Notes: generated from the sequence alone by a model not told the origin. Shown: positions 33,372 through 42,733, numbered from the stretch's first letter. The stretch: 64,000 nt of DNA from Natronobeatus ordinarius (GCF_024362485.1 NZ_CP101456.1:3348001-3412000); one strand, 5' to 3'. Program-made: numbers and translations.

Positions 33372-34349
33372 TCAGCTCGAGAGCGACGCGTCGATCTCGG
33401 CGAGTCGCTCGTCGCGCTCGCGGCGGGCCTCGAGGGCCTCCTCGACGTCGACGGGGACGAGCGAGACGGTGTCGTAGGTCCGACACTGGGCGAGGGCGTC
33501 CCGGTCGGTGCTGATCACCGTCCCGACGGTCGCGTAGCCGCCGCCGGTGACGGCGTCGCGCATCAGGACGATGGGCTGGCCGGCCATCTGGATGGAGCCG
33601 ACGGGGTAGCCGAGGTCGACGACGTTGGTGACGTCCGGCCCGGCCCCGAACGGCTGCTCGCGCTCTTCGAACATGTCCGTGATGTCCGGTCCTTCGAACC
33701 GGTAGCCGACGCGGTCGGCCTCGTCGGAGACCTTCCAGTCGGCCGTGAGGAACGCCTCGCGGCCCTCGTCGGTGAGCCGGTAGTCACAGAGGCCCATCAC
33801 GACACGGATGTCCGTGCGCGAGTAGTCGGGCAGGTGGTCGTCGGCCACCGACTGCCCCACCAGGTCGTCGGCGTCGCCCTCGGCCTCGCCGATCGTCAGG
33901 ACGTCGCCCGCCTCGAGCGCGCGCCCCTCGTAGCCGCCGATGCCGATGAGGGTGTACGTCGATCGGCTGCCCATCACGGGCTCGACGTCGATCCCGCCGG
34001 CGACCGCGAGGTACGCGCGCACGCCTTCACCCGCGAAGCCGAACTCGAGGACGTCGCCCGCCTCGGCCTCGACGGCCGTCCACGTCGGCACCGGTTCGCC
34101 CTCGAGCGTCGGCTCCATGTCCGCGCCGGTGACGGCGAAGACGGCGTCCGCTTCGAACTCGAGGGCTGCACCCTGATAGGTCATCTCGAGGGTGGCCGCC
34201 TCGGCGTCGTTGCCGACGAGAGCGTTCGCCACGCGGTGGGCGAAGTCGTCCATCGCGCCCGAGGGCGGCATCCCGATGTGGTAGTGGCCGTGCCGGCCAG
34301 TGTCCTGGACCGTCGTGACGAGGCCGCCGTCGCGAACGTGCAGGGACAT
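33372..34349 (-). CDS. pxpC: 5-oxoprolinase subunit PxpC (biotin-dependent carboxyltransferase family)
   Basis: A 325-residue protein of the KipA/YbgK family. Motifs include DTGRHGHYHIGMPPSGAMDDFAHRVAN near 17-43, AYLAVAGGIDVEPVMGSRSTYTLIGIGGYEGRAL near 107-140 and a late GGGYATVGTVISTDR near 272-286. These resemble the C-terminal carboxyltransferase part of urea amidolyase. With PxpB it forms the phosphorylating half of 5-oxoprolinase. Its ATG overlaps the pxpB stop by one base (TGATG at 34347-34351), so the two are translationally coupled. Confidence 0.92.
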   Translation of the reverse strand: MSLHVRDGGLVTTVQDTGRHGHYHIGMPPSGAMDDFAHRVANALVGNDAEAATLEMTYQGAALEFEADAVFAVTGADMEPTLEGEPVPTWTAVEAEAGDVLEFGFAGEGVRAYLAVAGGIDVEPVMGSRSTYTLIGIGGYEGRALEAGDVLTIGEAEGDADDLVGQSVADDHLPDYSRTDIRVVMGLCDYRLTDEGREAFLTADWKVSDEADRVGYRFEGPDITDMFEEREQPFGAGPDVTNVVDLGYPVGSIQMAGQPIVLMRDAVTGGGYATVGTVISTDRDALAQCRTYDTVSLVPVDVEEALEARRERDERLAEIDASLSS

Positions 34350-35251
34350 CAGGAGACCACCTCCACGAGCCGCTCGTTGTAGCCGTGTGGGTCGGCGAAG
34401 AACTCCTCGGGCTCGAACTCGACCGTCTCGCGGGTGTAGCGGTACGTCCCCGCCTCGATCTCTTCCCGGATCGCGTCGTACTCCTCGCGGTCGATCTGTC
34501 GGAAGTTCAGGATGTCTCCCGGGTTCGGGAGCACCATCGACTCCTCGAAGTCGGCCAGCTCCTGGTCCACGTCGAGGACCTCAACCGGCGTCCGTCCGTA
34601 GAGCTGGTAGCCGCCCGCGCCCTGGACGGGGTAGATGGCGGTGAACGCGCCGCCGAAGCCGATCGCCCGGCTCGGAGTGTCGGTCCGGGGCTGTTCGTAT
34701 TTGGGCACCTCGATCTGTTCGTCGCGGGGCACCATCTGGAAACAAAAGGGGAGCCCGGGAACGAAGCCGACCATCGTCACCATGTGCGGCGCGCCGGCGT
34801 GGTGGTCGATAAACGCCTCGACGGAGTCGAAGTCGTTGATCCGGGCGGAGTACTCGAGGTCCGTCGCGTCGGGGTCCTGGTGGCGCTCCCGGAACTGCAT
34901 GAGCGTCTCGTGGGTCCACGGGTCCTCGTAGAGGACGGGGAAGTCGAACACCCGCGCCTCCCACCGATACTCCGAGACGTCGATCGCTGACTCGAGTCGC
35001 TTCAGTTCCTCGATCAACTCGTCCGGGTGGAGCACGGCGGGATCGAACTGGATGAGGTAGGAGGCGTTCGCGGGAGCGACCTCGAGCAGCCCCTCGAGGT
35101 CGTTCTCCTGAATCTCCTGGCAAATCGCCTGGGCCTTGAAGTTGGCGTCGAAGCTCATCTTCTCGTCGAGTTCGACGAAGACGTAATCGTCGCCGCCGTA
35201 CTCGTACCGCGGTTCCGGAAGCTCCTGGTGTTCGATGGTGACGTCTCCCAT
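34349..35251 (-). CDS. pxpB: 5-oxoprolinase subunit PxpB
   Basis: A 300-residue protein of the KipI/YbgJ family. Visible are YVFVELDEKMSFDANFKAQAICQEI near 23-47, IQFDPAVLHPDELIEELKRLE near 69-89 and the family signature VTMVGFVPGLPFCFQM near 160-175 followed by RTDTPSRAIGFGGAFTAIYPVQGAGGYQLYGRTPVEV. About 30 residues longer than bacterial PxpB. The ATG at 35251 is chosen over a frame starting 22 codons upstream within the promoter region. First gene of the pxpB-pxpC-biotin carboxylase operon, divergent from the carrier gene. Confidence 0.92.
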   Translation of the reverse strand: MGDVTIEHQELPEPRYEYGGDDYVFVELDEKMSFDANFKAQAICQEIQENDLEGLLEVAPANASYLIQFDPAVLHPDELIEELKRLESAIDVSEYRWEARVFDFPVLYEDPWTHETLMQFRERHQDPDATDLEYSARINDFDSVEAFIDHHAGAPHMVTMVGFVPGLPFCFQMVPRDEQIEVPKYEQPRTDTPSRAIGFGGAFTAIYPVQGAGGYQLYGRTPVEVLDVDQELADFEESMVLPNPGDILNFRQIDREEYDAIREEIEAGTYRYTRETVEFEPEEFFADPHGYNERLVEVVS

Positions 35252-35435
35252 ACTACCCACACATCCGACCGTCGGAACCCTATAGGTTCCGTTTCGAACT
35301 ATCAAAATTTCATTCATTATGGACTAATCGTTCAGTGGACGGTTTCCACGACTCTATTTGCGGAGGTCTCGACGAACGGCCGATAGTCAAAATCTAAATA
35401 AGTGGGACGAGTAGCCGTGGATGGTACCTGATCCC
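35252..35435. promoter_or_regulatory. Divergent promoter region of the pxp/biotin-carrier genes
   Basis: The 184-base gap is AT-rich compared with its flanks. AACCCTATAGGTTCC at about 35277-35291 lies about 30 bases before the pxpB start; AAAATCTAAATAAGTGG at about 35388-35404 lies about 35 bases before the carrier start. Both are reasonable TATA-type elements, suggesting coordinated expression of the two arms. Confidence 0.45.
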
Positions 35436-35681
35436 ATGAGTACGGAACGCATTCAGTCTCCGATGCCGGGCGTCTTCTACAGTCGGCCCGATCCCGAGGA
35501 ACCGCCGTACGTCGAAGAAGGTGACCGAGTCTCCGAGGGCGACGTCGTCGGCCTCGTCGGCGTGATGAAGAACTTCCACGACGTTACGGCCGAGTCAGAC
35601 GGAACGATCACCGAAATTATCGCCGAGAACGAACAGGAGATCCAGGCCGGTGACGACCTGCTGGTCCTCGAGACCGACTGA
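35436..35681 (+). CDS. Biotin carrier protein (biotin/lipoyl attachment domain)
   Basis: An 81-residue single-domain protein. The N-terminal IQSPMPGVFYSRPDPEEPPYVEEGDRV and the hairpin GLVGVMKNFHDV show a biotinyl domain; Lys is in VMKN rather than the usual AMKM. A short thumb-like insertion (SRPDPEEPPYVEEGD) is present as in acetyl-CoA carboxylase carriers. Predicted to be biotinylated on that Lys and charged by the biotin carboxylase at 31929-33281. The ATG at 35436 starts MSTERIQSP. Encoded divergently from pxpB with a shared promoter region. Confidence 0.88.
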   Translation: MSTERIQSPMPGVFYSRPDPEEPPYVEEGDRVSEGDVVGLVGVMKNFHDVTAESDGTITEIIAENEQEIQAGDDLLVLETD

Positions 35682-35693
35682 CGCCCGCACTTC

Positions 35694-36566
35694 TCACTCG
35701 TCGTCTTCGAGCCCGCACACCCGCCGGAGCGCCCGTTCCGTGTCGACCGAGAGCAGGTGGGCGCGGTACTCGGCGGACGCCTGGACGTCCGAACGCAGTT
35801 CGTCGACCACGAGCCCCTCGGTCGCACGGGCGGCCGCCGCGGCGATCGTCTCCTCGTCGGCCGTCGCGTCCTCGAGTTCGTCCTCGACACCCGTCAGCCG
35901 GACGGGGTGTGGCGGCGTGCCGGTCGCGGCGACCCGCGCCTCGGCGATTTCGTCGTCCTCGAGGCGCACCCACGCGGCGACGCCCACCAGCGCGTAGCCC
36001 GACAGCGGGTTCCGTCGCTTGACGTACGCGCTCGTCGCGTCGTCGTGGGGCGGGATCGAGAGCGCGGTGACGACCTCGTCGTCGCCGACGGCCGTCTCGA
36101 AGTGGCCCTCGAAGAGCGTCGTCGCGTCCAGCCGGCGCTCGCCGTCGGGTCCCCGGAGCTCGAGCGAGCCACCGAGCGCGAGGACGGCTGCCGGCGGATC
36201 CGACCGGGCGTCGCCGTGGGCGAGGTTGCCGCCGATCGTCCCGCCGTTTCTGACCTGCGGGTCGCCGAGTTCGCCGGCTGCGTCCGCGAGGGCCGTCGCG
36301 TGCTCGCGAACCGGCTCCGACTTGGCGAGTCGTGCGTGGGTGACGAGCGCGCCGATCGTGAGCGCGTCGTCCCGCTCGTCGACGTCGGAGAGGCCATCGA
36401 GGCCGGCCACGTCGACCAGCGCCCGCGGTCGCTCCTCGCCGGTCTTCATCCGCGGGAGCAGGCCGTGCGTGCCGGCGACCAGCTGCGCGCCGTCGTGTTC
36501 TGTGAGCAGCTCGATCGCCTCCTTCACACTCTCGGCTCGGTGGTACTCGAAGTCGCTCGCGTACAT
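35694..36566 (-). CDS. Molybdenum hydroxylase FAD subunit (CoxM-like)
   Basis: A 290-residue FAD-binding subunit of the xanthine dehydrogenase/CO dehydrogenase family. It starts MYASDFEYHRAESVKEAIEL; the FAD motifs are QLVAGTHGLLPRMK near 30-43 and RNGGTIGGNLAHGDARSDPPAAVLALG near 105-131. It passes electrons from the iron-sulfur subunit to an acceptor. The ATG at 36566 overlaps the stop of the large-subunit gene (TGATG), so it is the last gene of an S-L-M operon. It ends 12 bases from the biotin carrier gene, convergent. Confidence 0.9.
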   Translation of the reverse strand: MYASDFEYHRAESVKEAIELLTEHDGAQLVAGTHGLLPRMKTGEERPRALVDVAGLDGLSDVDERDDALTIGALVTHARLAKSEPVREHATALADAAGELGDPQVRNGGTIGGNLAHGDARSDPPAAVLALGGSLELRGPDGERRLDATTLFEGHFETAVGDDEVVTALSIPPHDDATSAYVKRRNPLSGYALVGVAAWVRLEDDEIAEARVAATGTPPHPVRLTGVEDELEDATADEETIAAAAARATEGLVVDELRSDVQASAEYRAHLLSVDTERALRRVCGLEDDE

Positions 36567-38947
36567 CACTCCCCACCCCTCGTGGCCCGCCAGACCGTCT
36601 CCGGCGTGATCGGCATGTCGAGGTGGTCGACGTCGAACGGCTCGAGCGCGTCCACGACGGCCGAGACGACCGTCGGCGCCGCGGCGATGGTGGCCGACTC
36701 GCCGACGCCCTTCACGCCGAGCGGATTGTGCGGGCTGGGCGTCACCGTGGTGTCGGTCTCGAAGTCCGGCAGCATCGTCGCGTGGGGGACGGCGTACTCG
36801 TCCATCCGCCGGGTCCGGAGGTGGCCGTCGTCGTCGTACGCACCGCCCTCGTAGAGTGCCGCGCCGATGCCCTGGGCGATCCCGCCGTGGACCTGCCCCT
36901 CGACGATCATCGGGTTGATGATCTCCCCGCAGTCGTCGACGGCGACGTAGCGCTCGATCTCGATCTCCCCCGTCTCGGGGTCGACCTCGACGACCGCGAC
37001 GTGGGTGCCGAAGGGGAACGTGAAGTTCTCGGGGTCGTAGAAGTTCGTCACCTCGAGTCCGGGATCCATCCCCTCGGGCAGATTATGGCCCAGGTACGCC
37101 TCCGCAGCGATCTCCTGGACGTGCATCGAGCGGTCGGGTGCGCCGGCGATCCGGAACTCGCCGTCGGCGAACTCGAGGTCGTCGGCCTCCGCCTCGAGCT
37201 GGTGGGCGGCGATCTCTCTCGCCTTCTCGCGCACCTCGCGGGCACCGCGGGCGATTGCGCCGCCGCCGACCGACGCGCTCCGGCTGCCGTACGTTCCCAT
37301 TCCCTGCGGGATGCGGTCGGTGTCGCCCTCGACCACCTCGACGTCCTCGAGCGAAACGCCGAGCTCCTCGGCGACGACCTGGGCGTAGGTCGTCCGGTGA
37401 CCCTGGCCCTGGTCGGCCGTCCCGACGAGGACCGTCACGGTCCCCGTCGAGTCGAAGCGGACGATCGAGCTCTCCCAGCCGCCCGCCGCCGCCCCTAACT
37501 CTCCGGCGACGCCCGACGGCGAGAGCCCGGCCGACTCGACGAAGTTCGCGAGACCGATTCCCAGGTACCGACCCTCCTCGCGGAGTTCGGCCTGGCGCTC
37601 GCGCAACTCCTCGTAGCCGACGTGCTCGAGGGCGACGTCCATCGCGCGCTCGTACTCGCCACTGTCGTAGACGACCGCGGCGGCTGTCTCGTAGGGGAAC
37701 TCGCCTGGCGGGATCTGGTTGCGCCGACGGAGTTCGGCCGGGTCGAGCTCGAGTTCGCGGGCGGCGACGTCCACGAGCCGTTCGATCACGTAGATGCCCT
37801 CGGCGCGGCCGGCCCCCCGGTAGGCGTCGACGGGCGTCGTGTTGGTGAACGCGCCGACCACCCGGCAGTGGATCGCCGGGATGGCGTACTCGCCCGAGAG
37901 GATCGTGGCGTAGAGGTACGACGGGGTCGCCGTGGCGAACTGCGAGAGCTGGGCGCCGAGTCCCGCGTGGGTCTCGACCCGAACGCCCCTGATGGTGCCG
38001 TCGTCGTCGAGGGCGATTTCGGCGCTCGTGACGTGGTCCCGGCCGTGGCAGTCGGTCAGGTAGCCCTCCGCCCGGCTCGCCTGCCACTTCACCGGCCGGC
38101 CGAGTTGCATCGAACACCAGGCCGTGATCGCCTCGTCGGGGTAGTGGTAGATCTTGCTGCCGAAGCCGCCGCCGACCTCCGGCGCGATCACCTGGATCCG
38201 GTTCTCGGGGAGCCCGAGCGTTCCCGCCGAGAGGAGCATCCGGTGGAGGTGGGGGTTCTGGCTCGTCGTCCACAGGCGCAACCCCCCGGTCGTCTCGTTC
38301 CAGTCGGCCAGCGCCGCCCGCGGCTCCATCGCGTTCGGGATCAGCCGCGGCTGGCGCAGGTCGACGCTCGCCGTCCGGTCGGCGTCGGCGAACGCCTCGT
38401 CGACCGCGTCGGCGTCGCCCAGTTCGAAGTCGAAGGCGACGTTGTCCGCCGCGTCGTCGTGGACCGGCGGGAGATCGGCCTCGACTGCCTCGACCGGGTC
38501 GGTGGCGAACTCGAGCGGTTCGTACTCGACGTCGATCCGGTCGACGGCGTCGCGGGCGGCGTGGACGCTCTCGGCGACGACCGCGGCGACGGCGCGGCCC
38601 TCGTGGCGCACCTTGTCCACGGCGAGGATCTTGTACTGGGGCGTGACGAGCCCGGGGAGCATCCAGGCGGTCGGGATCGTGTTCGGGACGCCGCTGTCCT
38701 CGACGTCCGCGCCGGTGAAGACGGCGAGTACGTCGTCCATCGCCTCGGCCTCGCTCGTATCGACGTCGACGAGCCGGGCGTGGGCGTGCTCCGAGCGACA
38801 GATCCCGAGCCAGGCCGTCCCGGGCAGCGAGACGTCGGCGGTGTAGGTCCCCTCGCCGCGCAGGAGCGGGACGTCCTCGTCGCGGGAGACGGCCGCGCCC
38901 ATCCCCTCTGACGGTCGGTCCTCCGTACTCGCATCGGTCTCGCTCAT
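36566..38947 (-). CDS. Molybdenum hydroxylase large subunit (CoxL-like, form II)
   Basis: A 793-residue molybdopterin-cytosine-dinucleotide-binding subunit. Motifs include VGGGFGSKIYHYPDEAITAW near 270-290, the active-site loop VDAYRGAGRAEG near 375-386, and a C-terminal NPLGVKGVGESATIAAAPTVVSAVVDAL with the conserved catalytic Glu of GVGE. True aerobic CO dehydrogenase (form I) has an AYRCSFR loop; the AYRGAGR seen here is form II, whose members act on various aldehydes or N-heterocycles or are uncharacterised. The start at 38947 (MSETDASTEDRPSEG) overlaps the coxS stop (ATGA). Confidence 0.9.
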   Translation of the reverse strand: MSETDASTEDRPSEGMGAAVSRDEDVPLLRGEGTYTADVSLPGTAWLGICRSEHAHARLVDVDTSEAEAMDDVLAVFTGADVEDSGVPNTIPTAWMLPGLVTPQYKILAVDKVRHEGRAVAAVVAESVHAARDAVDRIDVEYEPLEFATDPVEAVEADLPPVHDDAADNVAFDFELGDADAVDEAFADADRTASVDLRQPRLIPNAMEPRAALADWNETTGGLRLWTTSQNPHLHRMLLSAGTLGLPENRIQVIAPEVGGGFGSKIYHYPDEAITAWCSMQLGRPVKWQASRAEGYLTDCHGRDHVTSAEIALDDDGTIRGVRVETHAGLGAQLSQFATATPSYLYATILSGEYAIPAIHCRVVGAFTNTTPVDAYRGAGRAEGIYVIERLVDVAARELELDPAELRRRNQIPPGEFPYETAAAVVYDSGEYERAMDVALEHVGYEELRERQAELREEGRYLGIGLANFVESAGLSPSGVAGELGAAAGGWESSIVRFDSTGTVTVLVGTADQGQGHRTTYAQVVAEELGVSLEDVEVVEGDTDRIPQGMGTYGSRSASVGGGAIARGAREVREKAREIAAHQLEAEADDLEFADGEFRIAGAPDRSMHVQEIAAEAYLGHNLPEGMDPGLEVTNFYDPENFTFPFGTHVAVVEVDPETGEIEIERYVAVDDCGEIINPMIVEGQVHGGIAQGIGAALYEGGAYDDDGHLRTRRMDEYAVPHATMLPDFETDTTVTPSPHNPLGVKGVGESATIAAAPTVVSAVVDALEPFDVDHLDMPITPETVWRATRGGE

Positions 38948-39423
38948 CGTTCTTCTCCACGCTTGGCCGCCGTGGCCTCGATCGCGTCGACGATGTTGTG
39001 ATAGCCCGTACACCGACAGAGGTTCCCCTCGATCGCTTCTCTGATCTCCTCCCGCGTGGGCGCTTCGGCGTCGCGGAGATACGTGTCCGCGGTCATCACC
39101 ATCCCCGGGGTGCAGTAGCCACACTGCAGTCCGTGGTGCTCGCGAAACTGCTCCTGGAGCGGTGTGAGTTCGCCCTCGGGGGCGAGTCCTTCCACGGTCT
39201 CCACTTCAGCGCCGTCGGCCTGGACGGCAAAACGCAGGCAGGACTTGATCGCCTCCCCGTCCAGCCGGACGGTGCACGCGCCACACCGCCCCGTGTCACA
39301 GCCGAAATTCGCCCCTGTGTACCCGAGCTCCTCTCGAAGTACCGTGAGCAACAGCGTTCGCGGCTCCACCGTCAGCCGATGCTCCGTTCCGTTCACCGTC
39401 AGTGAGATGTCGTGTGCTGCCAT
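38944..39423 (-). CDS. Molybdenum hydroxylase [2Fe-2S] subunit (CoxS-like)
   Basis: A 159-residue iron-sulfur subunit. The plant-type ferredoxin cluster ligands are in GCDTGRCGACTVRLDGEAIKSC near 43-64; the second [2Fe-2S] domain has LQCGYCTPGM near 100-109 and GNLCRCTGYHNIVDAI near 130-145. It relays electrons from the molybdenum site to FAD. The ATG at 39423 gives the usual short N-terminus (MAAHDISLTVNG). First gene of the S-L-M operon; its stop overlaps the next start. Confidence 0.93.
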   Translation of the reverse strand: MAAHDISLTVNGTEHRLTVEPRTLLLTVLREELGYTGANFGCDTGRCGACTVRLDGEAIKSCLRFAVQADGAEVETVEGLAPEGELTPLQEQFREHHGLQCGYCTPGMVMTADTYLRDAEAPTREEIREAIEGNLCRCTGYHNIVDAIEATAAKRGEER

Positions 39424-39625
39424 CTGGATCGTCTCCGTTGTCGTCGACGCCCCGTGTCGGTTGTGCTCGCGCCACACGGCTGCGTCTGCTCAGTCCACTC
39501 GTTGGAGAGGCGCAAAAAGATTTGCAGCCGTATACGACGAAACGAAAGTCGCGGAACGTGACGTTTCGGCCCGGTGACTCTTGACACTCGAATCCGATCG
39601 AGGTATCGAGCCGCCGCTCAGCCAG
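39424..39625. other. Intergenic region between the Cox operon and the RND gene
   Basis: About 200 bases without a gene. It should contain the Cox operon promoter; GGCGCAAAAAGATTTGC near 39510-39526 is AT-rich at plausible distance but not a clear TATA box. The right part holds the 3' flank of the RND gene. Confidence 0.35.
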
Positions 39626-42600
39626 TCACGACGAGGTGAGCAGCCGTTCGCGCACCACGAGCAGGCACGGGAGGACGGTGACGCAGGCGACGAACGCGAA
39701 GACGATGCTCAGCCCCGTTACCAGCCCGAACCGCTGGAGCGGCGGGGCGAGCGCGAGCGCGAGGACGCCGAAGCCGGCTGCCGTCGTCGCCGCGCTGCCG
39801 AGCAGCGCGCCGCCGGTGCCCGTCACCGTGGCGACGAGCGCCTCGTCGAGCGTCTCGCTCCGCTCACGGGTCACGTCGTTCCCCGTTCGCGATTCCGGGG
39901 GTCCCGAGGACCCTCGCTTCTCCCGCTCGGCGACGAACCGCTCGCTCACGTGGATGGCGTAGTCGACGCCCAGTCCGATCGCCAGGCTCGTGATCACCGC
40001 CGTCTCGCTGTTGAACGGCACGTCGAAGACCGCCATCGTCCCGAGCAGCCAGGCGAGCGCGGCCACGACAGGCACGAGCGTCACCGCCCCGAGGGTGAGC
40101 GAGCGGTGGCGCACCCAGTAGAGTATCGTCAGGAACGCGAGGATGACCACGAGCGTCACCGCGAACGCCTGGACGAGCGTCTCGAGTAAGGCGTCCTGGA
40201 CGACGGCGGTCGTGACGGGGCCGCCGGCTGCGATCGCGGTCGTAGGGGCGCTGGCCTCGATCGCGGCGGCGAGGTCGCGGGTGTCGTCGGCGACGTCCTG
40301 GGCGGCGGCGTCGCCGCGGACGTCCACGAGCAGACGGGCTGACTCGTACTGGCCCCCGTCCGTCCGATAGAGCACGTCGCCCGCCCGATCGGCGTCGGCC
40401 TCGAACAGCACGTCGTAGAAGCCAGCGACGTCCTCGTTCGGGAGCCCGTCACCCGTCGTGTCGCGGGCCTCGAGCGCCGCCGCGACGGCTTCGTGCTCGC
40501 TCGTCAGCTCACGAATCACCGACGGCGGTCCCTCGATCGCGGGCTGGCCACCGGGCCGGACGGCGATCGTTTCGCCCTCGACGCCGTCGCTCGCGTCGTC
40601 GATCGCCGTGAGGGTAGCGGGGTCGGTTACGTCCCCGGAATCCGTCCCGCCGATCAGCACCTGCGCCTGGCTCCCCTCGCCGCGCTCGAGGAAGTTGTCG
40701 CCGAGGTACGCGGCGTCGTCGGCGATCGTGTAGGTGTCGGGAGCGAACGGGCCGGGCAGCGATTTGGCCCACTCGGGGGCGTCCTGGGGCAGGAAGTCGG
40801 CCTGATTGAACTCGGTGTCGATGCCGGTCGCACCGTAGGCGCCGCCGACGGCGAGCAACAGCGCGAGGACGACGACCGCGAGCGGCGCCCGCCGGACGAG
40901 GCCGACGACGCCCAGCAGCGCGCGGTTGACGACGCCGGCACCCATCCCGAAGGGCTCTTTCGCCCGGTCGCGGTCGAACCGTCTTTCCAGTAGCTCGTCG
41001 ACCTCGACTTTCAGCGCCGGCACGAGCGCGCCGAAGACGACGAACGTCGCGAGGATGCCGCCGGCGCTCAAGATTGCGAAGTCCTGGATCGCCGGCAACG
41101 GACTGACGACGTTCGAGAGGAAGCCAACCCCAGTCGAGAACGTCGCGGCGGCGAGCGCGAGCACGACGCCCGCGAGCCCGAGGCCCATACCGCCGCGCGG
41201 ACCGGGCAGGCCGCCGTCGGTCGCGCCGTCGCCGGCATCTGCCTCGGTCGCCGTCGCGTCGGGGCGCTCCTCGAGCGTCCCCGCTCTCGCTTCCCGATAC
41301 CGCATCACGACGTGTAAGGAGTAGTCGATGCTCAGGCCGATCAGGAGGAAGGGGACGGCGATCAGCAGCTGACTGCTCGGGATCTCGAGCCACCCCAGGA
41401 TGCCCGCGAGCCAGGCCATCACGAGGGAGATACCGACGACGCCGAGCAGTACGTCGACGAGGTCGCGGTAGGTGACTCCGAGGACGAACAGCACGAGCAC
41501 GAGCGCGACGGGCGTGATGATCGCGAAGCTGTCGCCGACGGCGCTCGCCGAGGCCGCGTCGGTGACGCCCTGGCCGAAGACGAACGCGTCGTCGAATCGC
41601 TCCTCGACGAGCGCGTCGATCGCGACCTGGGCGTCGTAGGCCGCCTGCGGCTCGTCCTCGGGCCCACTGTCGTCGACCTGGAAGAGAAAGGCGATCCGCG
41701 ACTCGGCTTCCGTCGAGCCCGGTTCGTAGTCGGTCGGGAGGAACTCGTAGGCGTCCTCGCCGCCCTGGTCGGCGCCGGGGTCGAGAACGTCCGCGAGCAG
41801 CGACTCGACCTCCTCGTCTGAGCGGGACTCGAGGGCGTCGAGCTGCGCTTCGAGTGGTGGCATCCCCGCCTCCTCGAGGGCCTCACCCTCTGCCTCGAGT
41901 TCCTCGCGGTCGTCCTCGAGGCGTTCGAACTCCGCGGCGAGGACGCCCGCCGTGCCTCGCTCGTAGAGCTCTCCACGTTGTTCGCTGAGCTCCTCGAGGC
42001 GCTGTTGATCCGGGGCGTCGTCGTCGGCCTCGAGTCTCACGAGTTCGTCCTGGACTGCCCGGAGCGTCTCCGCCGTCGACTCGAACGCCGTTCGCTGCTC
42101 GTCGGTGAGCTCGTCACTCGCCTCCTCGAGGACGTCGTCGTACTGGGCGTCGAGGTCGGCCGTCCGCTCGTCGTAAGTCGACTCGTCGATCGCTCCGGCC
42201 TCGTACTCGAGGCTCGCCGTCGTGTACTCGGTCTGGAGCTCGACGACCGCATCGAGGGCCGTCTCGAGGCGGGTGGCGGTCTCGTTCAGTTCCTCAGCTC
42301 GTTCGCCGAGTTCGGCTCCGCGGTCCTCGAGTTCGGCGGCCCGGTCCTCGAACACCGCGCCCGTGGCGACGACGTTCTCGAGGGCGACGAAGCCCTCCTC
42401 GTCGAGGGTCGCGTTCAGCGTCTCGTTTTCGTGGACGTCTCGCTGGAGGTACAGTCCCTCGAGTAGCGAGTCACGGGTGAGGACGTCCCCGCCCTCGTCG
42501 CGGACGACGAGCTGGGCGACGACGGCGTCGTCGGTGCCGTAGGTCGCCTCGATCTCCTCGAGCGCCGCGGTCTCCTCGGAATCGGTCTCGAACTCCCCGA

Positions 42601-42733
42601 TTCCTGCGTCCTCTGACTCGCCGACGGCCGCCCCGGCGGCGACGACGAGCGTGAGCACGAGCAAGAGCGCGATCACGACGCGACTGTGCTCGGTGATGGC
42701 CGCTGCGTACCGTTCGGCGAGCCCTCGCGCCAT
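39626..42733 (-). CDS. RND superfamily exporter (MMPL type)
   Basis: A 1035-residue membrane protein with two repeats. Each has one membrane helix, a large extracytoplasmic loop and then about five to six helices. The first loop (about 40-390) includes long Glu/Ala/Leu coiled-coil stretches (ELEDRGAELGERAEELNETATRLE). The helical blocks contain VPFLLIGLSIDYSLHVVMRYREA and LAIGLGVDYAIHVSERFVAEREK, the Gly-x-x-x-Asp-Tyr motif of MMPL/hopanoid/lipid exporters that carries the proton-relay Asp. Likely exports lipids or other hydrophobic cargo. Start at 42733. Confidence 0.9.
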   Translation of the reverse strand: MARGLAERYAAAITEHSRVVIALLLVLTLVVAAGAAVGESEDAGIGEFETDSEETAALEEIEATYGTDDAVVAQLVVRDEGGDVLTRDSLLEGLYLQRDVHENETLNATLDEEGFVALENVVATGAVFEDRAAELEDRGAELGERAEELNETATRLETALDAVVELQTEYTTASLEYEAGAIDESTYDERTADLDAQYDDVLEEASDELTDEQRTAFESTAETLRAVQDELVRLEADDDAPDQQRLEELSEQRGELYERGTAGVLAAEFERLEDDREELEAEGEALEEAGMPPLEAQLDALESRSDEEVESLLADVLDPGADQGGEDAYEFLPTDYEPGSTEAESRIAFLFQVDDSGPEDEPQAAYDAQVAIDALVEERFDDAFVFGQGVTDAASASAVGDSFAIITPVALVLVLFVLGVTYRDLVDVLLGVVGISLVMAWLAGILGWLEIPSSQLLIAVPFLLIGLSIDYSLHVVMRYREARAGTLEERPDATATEADAGDGATDGGLPGPRGGMGLGLAGVVLALAAATFSTGVGFLSNVVSPLPAIQDFAILSAGGILATFVVFGALVPALKVEVDELLERRFDRDRAKEPFGMGAGVVNRALLGVVGLVRRAPLAVVVLALLLAVGGAYGATGIDTEFNQADFLPQDAPEWAKSLPGPFAPDTYTIADDAAYLGDNFLERGEGSQAQVLIGGTDSGDVTDPATLTAIDDASDGVEGETIAVRPGGQPAIEGPPSVIRELTSEHEAVAAALEARDTTGDGLPNEDVAGFYDVLFEADADRAGDVLYRTDGGQYESARLLVDVRGDAAAQDVADDTRDLAAAIEASAPTTAIAAGGPVTTAVVQDALLETLVQAFAVTLVVILAFLTILYWVRHRSLTLGAVTLVPVVAALAWLLGTMAVFDVPFNSETAVITSLAIGLGVDYAIHVSERFVAEREKRGSSGPPESRTGNDVTRERSETLDEALVATVTGTGGALLGSAATTAAGFGVLALALAPPLQRFGLVTGLSIVFAFVACVTVLPCLLVVRERLLTSS

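Noticed and set aside
36566-38947. CO dehydrogenase (form I CoxL)
   Set aside because: The active-site loop is AYRGAGR, not AYRCSFR, so aerobic CO oxidation should not be claimed.
37083-38960. 625-codon minus-strand Arg-rich frame
   Set aside because: Shadow of the CoxL-like gene in another frame; no recognisable domain.
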